Shown in pieces: positions 17,101 to 23,608 of a DNA stretch of 64,000 nt. A model generated the notes under the pieces. It did not search any database, had not been told where the DNA came from, and was given only the letters and a program-made list of their open reading frames with translations. Both the position numbers and the translations under genes were made by a program. This DNA is from Pelagibius sp. Alg239-R121 (GTDB taxonomy: Bacteria; Pseudomonadota; Alphaproteobacteria; Kiloniellales; Kiloniellaceae), in NCBI RefSeq assembly GCF_947331435.1, contig NZ_CAMZOF010000014.1, positions 62,001 to 126,000 of the forward strand, given 5' to 3'. Numbering within the stretch: the first letter of the stretch is position 1; each line of letters begins with the position of its first letter.

Positions 17101-17546
17101 TCCGCCTTGCGTCGCTTTGTGCGCGGGCGGCCTTCCTCGCGGGCGATCGCGTTGGCTGTAGCAGATCGAAGGTCGTCGACAGGGTCGGATCTACCTCCGA
17201 CAACCGGAACCAAGAGCCAATTCTCGCCACCGATGGGAAATGCTTTATCAAGCATTGGGACGGCGCTAAGTAACGCCCTCGCCTCTTCACGACGCGTAGG
17301 ATCGGAGCCAACAGCTTCGCACAGCGCAAGCGCGAGACTAGACTTGCCGCCACCATAAGGGCCTGTCCACGTAAACGCGCGTTGGCCTGTATGAACCGAT
17401 AGTCTTGCCATCGTTTCGAGCGCCTGGGCGTTGGATCCGTGGCAAACGAAGCCGTGCAATGCACCATCAACACCGAGGTCTGCATCAATGCGAATGGAGC
17501 GTTGGTAGCGCCGCTCGACTGACACGACTTCGGACAGAGTGGTCAT
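14193..17546 (-). CDS. sspC: SspC, large ATPase of single-strand phosphorothioation
   Basis: A 1117-residue soluble ATPase. Walker A is GPYGGGKSS at residues 62-70 and Walker B is VLVVVDEMGKYLD from 171. The rest is largely helical, with no other domain I recognise. In the characterised Vibrio SspABCD system SspC is the ATPase of the modification complex. Its ATG overlaps the sspB stop (ATGA, 17543-17546) with a strong AAAGGAGAG Shine-Dalgarno inside sspB, and its own stop overlaps sspD, so B, C and D are translationally coupled. DndD of double-strand systems is also an ATPase but is SMC-like and about 660 residues, which does not fit. Confidence 0.9.
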   Translation of the reverse strand: MTTLSEVVSVERRYQRSIRIDADLGVDGALHGFVCHGSNAQALETMARLSVHTGQRAFTWTGPYGGGKSSLALALCEAVGSDPTRREEARALLSAVPMLDKAFPIGGENWLLVPVVGGRSDPVDDLRSATANAIAREEGRPRTKRRKADPAGRDVLERLVSEAEARSGSGVLVVVDEMGKYLDGAASADTDIHFFQDLAETAGRCGGRLIVIGILHQSFEQYALRLGREVQDEWAKIQGRYVDIPVVTAIDEVIDLIGRALSTEVLPKTNVKIAEAVATTISKRRPNSPKDLQDRLAACWPLHPITAALVGPVSRRRFGQNERSVFGFLNSTETHAFQDFLQETPVEAQVTYEPADFWDYLQVNLEPAILASPDGHRWAMGADAVERCERFGGALHIRLAKTIALIDLFRNGSGLMAELNILRACFPHEKVKSIKAVVEALEQRSIIVFRKHTDAWTVYAGSDFDIAAALLETEAERTELDVGRLAKLANLQPLLAKKHYFRTGTLRWFESGLTSVTDLKKTMSSFVPQDGAAGQFILAIPDGEEPERTVKERCRMASEQVCDLPVAVGYPKNAWAIRMLGAELIALETIRREHPSLEGDDVARREIQARIALSSAELEEALRTGFDQAAWFVRGEKRELQDSRSVAHLATELANETFDQAPIIKSELVNRERPSSNSQAAVRALLHAMVSRGDQIVLGINGFPAERGLHATILEASGLHGTRGGRAGFNAPHQSSKIGKTFRPMWGAAEKILSSSDGAVSLASIYNEWRQPPFGLRQGVLPILSVAFIMANSQQVAVYVDDMFQPRVTDVVVDRLLQDAQAISLRQVNRTAENEELISALRWQLQDSTGVTPKPGALELARALVEFAMKLPNWTRRTSTLSETAANVRRILLSASDPHQTLFVDLPQAVSPSNQAHPIGEIGAALTELSSAYTDMLSVLREKMMSALGNKEIDIKHLRHRAKTVKGITGDLRLDAFAGRLAEFSGTEQEFEAIVSLVANKPPPLWSDQDPKRALLAIAELSLAFTQAEMLARVQDREPTQHAVGIVFGTGEAAQAEMKSVRLSAQERKAASALAQKLSNVATKSGQDQRLVLAALAEFGARLIQESGEDKCREMAS

Positions 17547-18490
17547 GCGACTCTCCTTTCGGAAGAGCTTGAATATGCGGACGGCAGAAACATGATCGGG
17601 TCGACGTCAGGCTTGCGCCGCGCAACATTTCGTACGCCGGCCGTGTCAGACCAGATGAAGGCGTTGTTTGAGCTTTCGCCGATGCGCGCGAGACGATCAG
17701 TGAGAGAGGCTTCGTCGATCTTGAAGACGCGCCCCGGCGAGCCCGACTCATAGGCGATGCTTTCGACCGATAACGTGTTCTGGTCGATCGCATGACGCCG
17801 CCAGAACTCTGTGAGCGCAAAGAGAAACACTCCGTCTGGGAGACTTGGTTTTGGGCCTCGGCGAAACTCAAACGACTTGCTGCTGACAGCGCGAATAAGT
17901 CCAAGCTGAGCGAGCACCGGCTCCATACTGTCGTCGGTGAATTTTTTGCTCGTTGCCGGCACATAACTACGCAGGAAGCATTCGACGTCTCGCTTGATTG
18001 TCGCCGCTGATGCGCGAGTCCAACCACGAGCGTGACAAAGCTCGCCGATCGGCGTTGCGACCGCGTCATGGTCGAAAACCTGCGGGGCAAGATGATTGAA
18101 CGCGTAATACCATGTTGTGCTGCGTTCTGGCCGACCCGCGATCATCCATTGGAGAAGCCAATTGGTCGCGGGGGTTTCGAGATAAGGGTCTAGCCCCTCT
18201 TCGTCGTCGAAGATCAAACGCCCGAGTCGGGTGGGACGATAGACTTCTCCATCCTCCTTTATCACTTCACATGTCAGAGCCCAGTGGCGAATGGCACTCA
18301 CCATATTCTTGCCGACACCGAAGGTTACAATCGCCTTGTCTTCTGAGAAGAGTGATTTTGAAGCGCCGCTCTCTGTCTTCGCCACTTCATCGTAAGCTTT
18401 TTTGAGCCAGAGATGCCTGAGCGGGAACGTCTCATGGCCCGAGAACTGTCCTTTGAAACCATGGTCTGTAAGGGCGCCGCGCAGTTTCAT
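17543..18490 (-). CDS. sspB: SspB, DUF4007 protein (nickase of the Ssp system)
   Basis: A 315-residue protein that looks like the DUF4007 family: the opening FSGHETFPLRHLWLKKAYD and the following FGVGKNMVSAIRHWA are hallmark stretches. In the described Ssp system SspB acts as a nickase, thought to open the strand so that sulfur can be introduced on one strand only. Shine-Dalgarno GGGAGG lies 5-6 nt before the ATG. It starts 84 bp after the cysteine desulfurase stop and overlaps sspC by 4 bp. DUF4007 is the feature that separates this locus from double-strand DndBCDE systems, none of whose B, D or E proteins is present here. Confidence 0.92.
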   Translation of the reverse strand: MKLRGALTDHGFKGQFSGHETFPLRHLWLKKAYDEVAKTESGASKSLFSEDKAIVTFGVGKNMVSAIRHWALTCEVIKEDGEVYRPTRLGRLIFDDEEGLDPYLETPATNWLLQWMIAGRPERSTTWYYAFNHLAPQVFDHDAVATPIGELCHARGWTRASAATIKRDVECFLRSYVPATSKKFTDDSMEPVLAQLGLIRAVSSKSFEFRRGPKPSLPDGVFLFALTEFWRRHAIDQNTLSVESIAYESGSPGRVFKIDEASLTDRLARIGESSNNAFIWSDTAGVRNVARRKPDVDPIMFLPSAYSSSSERRVA

Positions 18491-18574
18491 CTTTGACCTC
18501 CCGGCTTGACCATATCGTTCGGTTCGCGACGGAAGCGAAGTAAAGGACTGTTTGTAGGTGTCATCGTCACATCG

Positions 18575-19735
18575 TTACTCCGCTGCGATGGCTGAGTTGA
18601 AATGCTCAACTTTGCTGGCGATCAAATTGGCTGCTCGGTCAACCTCGTTTTCGGTTGTTCCCCGTCCAAACCCGAACCTGAGGGACGCGTTTGCTTCTTC
18701 GAAAGTGAGGCCAAGGGCGGTGAGCACATAAGACGGCTCGATGAGGCCTGAGTTGCAAGCAGACCCATTCGACGCCGCGACACAGCCTTCGAGCGCCAGA
18801 ACGATCGATTGTGCATCATCTGTGGGAAGTCTGACATTGAGACATGTAGGCAGGCTCTCCGTGAGGTTGCCATTCACTTGAAGGCTACCGAGACGGGCTT
18901 CGAGCGCGGCCTTAAAGCGAGCCTTTAACATCCGGCAATGCGCGTCGTCGTGCTCCATCTCCACAGCAGCGATCCGGCACGCTTCGCCAAATCCTGCACA
19001 CAGCATCGGAGCTAAGGTTCCGGCGCGGAGACCGTCTTGTTGTGCACCGCCGAGAATCAATGGTGCGAGTTTCGGCTTGAGATAGTCTGAAACATAGAGG
19101 GCACCGATGCCCTTGGGCCCATAGAGCTTATGTGACGACATGCTGAGGAGGTCGACATTCAACGCGGTGACGTCAATTGGTAATTTGCCAAGCGCTTGAG
19201 CTGCATCGGTATGAAACACCACCCCGTGCGCCCGGCACACCTCACCAATTTCGGTGATTGGTTGAATTGTTCCGATCTCGTTGCTCGCGGTCATTACGGA
19301 GACTAGAGCCGTGTCTTCACGGAGCGCTGTCTGGACTTGCGCAGGGTCTACCCTGCCTTCCTGATCGACCGGCAACACCTCTATGATGAACCCTTCAGAT
19401 ACAAGCGCCGCGGCTGTGTTCAGAACACATTTATGTTCAATCGCCGTCGTAATAATGTGGTGTCCGCGTCGGTGTTTGCTGCGCGCCCACCCCATGATCG
19501 CCAAATTATTCGCTTCAGTCGCACCGGAGGTGAAGATGATTTCGGACGGTGTCGCTCCGATAAGATCGGCGATCTGCCCCGCGGCACCGTTGACCGCTGA
19601 AGCGGCTTCCCAGCCATATACGTGCTCCGAATGGGGATTCCCAAAGGTGCCGTCGAAATAAGGTAGCATCGCGTCTCGCACACGCGGATCAAGCGGCGTG
19701 GTCGCCTGATAATCGAGATAGATGCGTTCTGGCAT
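18575..19735 (-). CDS. sspA: SspA, cysteine desulfurase
   Basis: A 386-residue class V aminotransferase-fold enzyme that would take sulfur from cysteine using PLP and pass it as persulfide to SspD. Motifs: LDYQATTPLDP at the start, TSGATEANN (69-77), His101 in IEHKCVL, Asp177 in FHTDAAQ, PLP lysine 203 in SSHKLYGPKG, and catalytic Cys327 in SNGSACNSG. The frame is open to 19840, but ATG 19735 has AAGGGCG upstream and is where IscS/NifS homologs begin. It is first in the ssp gene set. A housekeeping IscS-like role is possible in principle, but adjacency to sspB makes the dedicated role most likely. Confidence 0.92.
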   Translation of the reverse strand: MPERIYLDYQATTPLDPRVRDAMLPYFDGTFGNPHSEHVYGWEAASAVNGAAGQIADLIGATPSEIIFTSGATEANNLAIMGWARSKHRRGHHIITTAIEHKCVLNTAAALVSEGFIIEVLPVDQEGRVDPAQVQTALREDTALVSVMTASNEIGTIQPITEIGEVCRAHGVVFHTDAAQALGKLPIDVTALNVDLLSMSSHKLYGPKGIGALYVSDYLKPKLAPLILGGAQQDGLRAGTLAPMLCAGFGEACRIAAVEMEHDDAHCRMLKARFKAALEARLGSLQVNGNLTESLPTCLNVRLPTDDAQSIVLALEGCVAASNGSACNSGLIEPSYVLTALGLTFEEANASLRFGFGRGTTENEVDRAANLIASKVEHFNSAIAAE

Positions 19736-20112
19736 ACCTAATATCGCCCTTCGTCGTCGCTGCGGATCAGCGGTAGCCCGGCCTGATCCCCTTGTTCTTG
19801 TTGTTCGATAAAGTCCGGGTTCGCGCGTCGTAACAATCAAGAAACCGCATCGTCATGCAGCTCTGCCATACGAACGAGACTCGACACGCCTAAACTGTCA
19901 GAAACTAGAGTCGTATCCTTTTCGCCTTTATGACGCTACAATTGAAATTCCATACGTGTTGCACTACTTTTCACCAAATCTTCATCAGCGTCAATTGGGA
20001 ACTGGATGAAATCGCCAGTTCGATTATGGGGCATGTTTTCAAATTGTGACCATCGATGTAAAGAAGTGTCAGATTTCGCGGCAAAAATTATTCTGAGCTT
20101 AGGGTCTCGAAC
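19736..20112. promoter_or_regulatory. divergent intergenic region between sspA and the methyltransferase
   Basis: 377 bp between two divergent starts must hold the promoters of both the ssp operon and the methyltransferase gene. The sspA side carries AAGGGCG before ATG 19735; the other side has a weak AGGG before GTG 20113. There is a short inverted repeat AACTGG/CCAGTT about 100 bp before the methyltransferase. I could not assign -35/-10 boxes with confidence. Confidence 0.5.
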
Positions 20113-21147
20113 GTGACTTTCAAAACTGAAGCATATGAGCAGAACTACCAGCAGTTTCGATCTCTAAACCAAATCATGTGGCAGATCCCTGTGCTCGCCA
20201 TGACACTTACAGGTGGTTTGTGGTTTGGTGTTTCTAGGCTTGAAGACGACTCTCTCTTGTTTACGGTTCTCTTGCTGACCGCCGTTGTTGGCAATCTCAC
20301 CCTCGTTGCGATCTTATATCGGTTCAGGCACGTCATGGGGTGCTACCTGAAGTGGCTGAAAGATGCCGACTCTGACGGATTTGTAGAGGCAAGTTCCAAT
20401 ACAGGTTCAGAGAATTGGTTCGAGCGCTTTTGCAATGCCGACAAGACTGTTCGCAATTTGTTCTCATTTCTCTTATACTGGGCCGCAGGTTGGAGTGCAA
20501 TTGTTCTGATCGGGTATTGGCATGAAAGAAACTGGGATTGGGCAATGACAGACTCAACGATTGCCATAGACTTTTACGATCAGCATGCCGCGGCACTCTC
20601 AGATAGCTACGAATCCATCGCCTTCGAAAAGGCATATCCATTTTTGGTACCCGTTTTCGAAGGAGCAGCAATTGAAGTGTTAGATATCGGCGCAGGTACA
20701 GGTCGCGACGCTTCTTGGATTGCATCGAAAGGACATTCTGTAACGGCGGTCGAACCTTCCGCAGCAATGCGGTCCATTGCAACATCGCTCCACCCGTCGA
20801 ACAGAATCTCGTGGATTGACGATAGGCTTCCGAGCCTATCTGGATCGAACTTAATTACGGCCAAGTTCGATGTGGTGCTCCTAAACGCTGTTTGGATGCA
20901 TGTAAATCCGTCTGATCACAAAGCAGCGATTGGTCGAGTCTTCGAGCTCACGAAGCCGGGTGGAGCCGCATTCGCGTCTTTGCGTCTAGGACCGCAGAGA
21001 GCAGAGCGCGGCATGCACGAAGTGTCCTCGAGCGAGTTTGTCAGCCTAGCTAGAAGCGCAGGGTTCACCGTAGTTCCCAAGGGCGATTTCGCAGACCTCC
21101 TTGGACGACCGGAGGTTAGTTGGAAGATGTACGAACTTCGTCGATGA
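20113..21147 (+). CDS. membrane-anchored SAM-dependent methyltransferase
   Basis: A 344-residue protein in two parts. Residues 1-145 contain three hydrophobic helices (about 22-40, 48-70 and 115-136) separated by a soluble loop, resembling small membrane-sensor domains such as SLATT-like modules. Residues 155-344 are a class I methyltransferase: motif I VLDIGAGTGRD at about 190-200, an acidic Glu in TAVEPSAAM for the ribose of SAM, and a C-terminal KPGG strand turn. The substrate cannot be read from sequence; a small molecule or lipid is more likely than DNA because no DNA-MTase catalytic motif is present. Start is GTG at 20113. It is divergent from sspA and may be an independent gene. Confidence 0.75.
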   Translation: MTFKTEAYEQNYQQFRSLNQIMWQIPVLAMTLTGGLWFGVSRLEDDSLLFTVLLLTAVVGNLTLVAILYRFRHVMGCYLKWLKDADSDGFVEASSNTGSENWFERFCNADKTVRNLFSFLLYWAAGWSAIVLIGYWHERNWDWAMTDSTIAIDFYDQHAAALSDSYESIAFEKAYPFLVPVFEGAAIEVLDIGAGTGRDASWIASKGHSVTAVEPSAAMRSIATSLHPSNRISWIDDRLPSLSGSNLITAKFDVVLLNAVWMHVNPSDHKAAIGRVFELTKPGGAAFASLRLGPQRAERGMHEVSSSEFVSLARSAGFTVVPKGDFADLLGRPEVSWKMYELRR

Positions 21148-21553
21148 CCAATGAATTTGTGAGACTAATCCTTTAGTCATTTTGACAGATTTACTCAAAC
21201 GCGAGACGCACCCTTCATTTCATTCGTCGCGTCGGCCCTAAAATTAAGGCTCTTGCCCAAGCGACCAGACTTTTGTCCAAAATTTGAGACTGCCGCCGGA
21301 CCCTCGGAGCCGATAGCTCCAGCAACATTACTGCATTAGTCCGAGCTAAAAGCAATTGTGGCTCGCCTCGTGTTCGTTAAGCGCGGCACAAGAGAAGCCG
21401 AATATTCGTGAGCAAATGCCGCTCAGCTATCCAGATTAATGCTGATCATGGAGATTGGGTGTGCATCGGCAGACTGCCATTCTGGAAGATGAAGGCAATA
21501 GCTGGGGGCTTGCCCCGCGCGGCAGAGTCAGGCGATCACCCATCCGTGCAGCT
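21148..21553. other. 406-bp convergent gap
   Basis: Lies between the methyltransferase stop and the stop of the VWA gene on the other strand. No coding signal. A small GGGG-CTTG-CCCC hairpin lies about 35 nt beyond the VWA stop without a T run, so it is at best a weak terminator. Otherwise I see nothing here. Confidence 0.4.
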
Positions 21554-22783
21554 CTATTTCAGTTCCACCCGGAGCTTTGGCGACAAGTATTCTCTTCTAG
21601 TGCCTTTCGTGAGGACGTCGATCATTTCTGACAAATGCAACGTCTTATCGGCATGTTCTCGGACGGAGTCGTCGTTTGTACTCCAGAATTTCCACCAAGG
21701 AGTCATGGCCGCCACGACGTTCAATTCAATCTCAAATGATGATGTCTTTGTCGGATCAACTCTCAAAGTCCATTTGTCATTCTCATCCCTAATCACTGCA
21801 ACCGCATTTTTGCGGGAAGCGTCAATCACCCAGTGAAATTCTTTCTCGCGTGGAAATTTTTCCTCGAGTCCGGTTACTGTCATGTGAACACTGAAGGGCG
21901 CATTGAAGCCTCGGGCAAGACGCATCTCCAAGTGATCTTCGTTTTCAATCGTCAGCACCTCCTGCAATGCATCGACATTCAATACGACAGCCGGGTTCAG
22001 TTTTTCGGGCTCGGTTAGCTGAACGACTTCTACCCGCGCCCCGTCTTGCTTCTCGGCCAAAGAGCGTATCGCCTCAATGAACCCCTCGACGATGTCTGTT
22101 CCAATAGCCATGTCCCGCGCGCCAATCCACAGATAAATGGGCCGTACACCGGAATGGTCGAATGACCCTTTTTGTCCAAATGCGTCCGGCGTCTCCGGGT
22201 AGACGCGACCACGAAACTCTGAGCGAAGTCCGATTAACCACAGATTGACCCCCTCACGGTCAAGCGATTGAAGCTGGGTCATAAGTCGACTGTCGATGCC
22301 AGCCTGGCCTGGGCTAGACGGCAAGCCGTCCGTAACAACCACAAATACTTTGGATTTGCGGAGCTGATCCGTGGATAGGAGTTCGACCAACCTCGTTTGT
22401 CGACTCCCAAAATATTCCTTCCTCGCCTTTGCCGACGGGAATTTGAGCCTATTTAACAGCGATTCTGTGGGGCGCAGCTCTTCTGGATCCGGAACGGCTT
22501 CGCCAAACGTCCCAAAATACACCGGCTCGTCACTGAGTTGGCCGCGTATTACTTGGAGCAGATGGACCCATAGAAACCGCTGAATGATGCTTCCATGCTC
22601 CTTTGTCGTTCGAAAGTAACCTACCATGCTGAGAGATGCATCCAGGTAGGTTGCAACACCCTTGTAATCCCTGGGGGGCGGAGGCGGTGGCGGTGGTGGG
22701 GGAACTGGCATGCTTGGGTAGAGCCAATATGCCGCTCCGCCGAGGAACGCCAGGGGAAGGAGAAATATCAGGAACCGTTTCAT
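21554..22783 (-). CDS. membrane-anchored VWA-like protein with polyproline linker
   Basis: A 409-residue protein. Residues 3-22 are one transmembrane or uncleaved signal segment, followed by eleven consecutive prolines (28-37 region) as a rigid spacer. Then comes a von Willebrand A-like fold: MIDAS motif DASLS at 48-52, a Thr near 131 and VVVTDG ending at 153. The C-terminal 150 residues resemble a beta-sandwich. It would sit on the periplasmic side and bind a partner through a metal ion. It is the last gene of the minus-strand cluster, 6 nt after the preceding gene. VWA proteins accompany tubulin/FtsZ-like proteins in proposed membrane-remodelling operons, which fits here. Confidence 0.75.
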   Translation of the reverse strand: MKRFLIFLLPLAFLGGAAYWLYPSMPVPPPPPPPPPPRDYKGVATYLDASLSMVGYFRTTKEHGSIIQRFLWVHLLQVIRGQLSDEPVYFGTFGEAVPDPEELRPTESLLNRLKFPSAKARKEYFGSRQTRLVELLSTDQLRKSKVFVVVTDGLPSSPGQAGIDSRLMTQLQSLDREGVNLWLIGLRSEFRGRVYPETPDAFGQKGSFDHSGVRPIYLWIGARDMAIGTDIVEGFIEAIRSLAEKQDGARVEVVQLTEPEKLNPAVVLNVDALQEVLTIENEDHLEMRLARGFNAPFSVHMTVTGLEEKFPREKEFHWVIDASRKNAVAVIRDENDKWTLRVDPTKTSSFEIELNVVAAMTPWWKFWSTNDDSVREHADKTLHLSEMIDVLTKGTRREYLSPKLRVELK

Positions 22784-22789
22784 CGCGTC

Positions 22790-23608
22790 TTACTCTTGGA
22801 CACTGAGTGTGCCTTTCTCACCTTCGACGCGCCAGCCGTCGGTCGAACGAACTACGACAGGAGCACCCAGTACACGGCCGACACGCGTTCCTTCCTTCAC
22901 GTTTCCCCATTCCTTAAGCTCAAAAAATGGTGAAAATGCTTGCATCGTCCATCCCGCCATTCGCCGTGGGAGCAGAACAAACCGGTCGTCCGGCATCCGT
23001 ATTGCGAGGAGGAGCCAATCACTGTCACTCACCGCACACTCCGTCGAACACACGAGATGAACCTCGACTTCGCCAAATCGCTGTTGAAGGCTATCCTTGC
23101 ACGCCTCCAGGACCATGTGCCCCTCGGCTCGCCACCACGCAAGAAGGCTTGATAGAGTGAGCGGTTCGGTGCTTATTCGGACATCGCGTCGCACGGTTTC
23201 GGCCGTGAGACCTCCCCCGCCTGCGACGGCCGCAGGAGAATCCGATGGGATGCTGTCGAGTGCTACCGTCACGTACCGGTTTACCAGTAACTGCAGTTCA
23301 TTCATGAACTGACCAAACTGTCCGGCATCGTTCGCAATCGGGGGTCGGCGCTCAATTTCAGGCCTCAGTTCGCCGCCATTCCGCCTAGTTCTCGCGGTTG
23401 CGATTCCCCTGACCTCCTCCGCGAGTGCGTCGAGCCGTGCTTCCATGTGGCAGATCTGTTCATCGCGGAGTCGGGCGACATGCGACCATTGATGAAAGGT
23501 CTTGCGGAAAAAAAAGATTGCGGCAGCCGAGATGGTGACCAGCCCAAGGGCCAGGACCAAGTACAAGAGAAAACGAACTGCCTGTGAGGTGAGTTCATCC
23601 ACCACCAC
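22790..23608 (-). CDS. membrane-anchored coiled-coil protein, unrecognised
   Basis: A 272-residue protein with one transmembrane helix at about residues 11-33, a heptad-like segment at 40-70 (rich in Glu, Arg and Leu), and a soluble C-terminal domain of about 190 residues that I cannot name. The likely start is one of three successive GTG codons at 23600-23608, overlapping the end of the actin/Hsp70-like gene, so translation is coupled to it. It ends 6 nt before the VWA gene. By position it may tie the cytoplasmic ATPase to the membrane, which is inference. Confidence 0.6.
   Translation of the reverse strand: MVVDELTSQAVRFLLYLVLALGLVTISAAAIFFFRKTFHQWSHVARLRDEQICHMEARLDALAEEVRGIATARTRRNGGELRPEIERRPPIANDAGQFGQFMNELQLLVNRYVTVALDSIPSDSPAAVAGGGGLTAETVRRDVRISTEPLTLSSLLAWWRAEGHMVLEACKDSLQQRFGEVEVHLVCSTECAVSDSDWLLLAIRMPDDRFVLLPRRMAGWTMQAFSPFFELKEWGNVKEGTRVGRVLGAPVVVRSTDGWRVEGEKGTLSVQE

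Noticed and set aside
16633-17358. Long plus-strand open frame of 241 codons
   Set aside because: Antisense shadow of sspC; Ser/Arg-rich and without family resemblance.
13357-19735. Double-strand DndABCDE phosphorothioation system
   Set aside because: No DndB, SMC-like DndD or small DndE. The DUF4007 protein and 1117-residue ATPase are those of the single-strand Ssp system.
21506-21518. GGGG-CTTG-CCCC hairpin as terminator of the cluster
   Set aside because: Only 4 bp of stem and no T run on the relevant strand.
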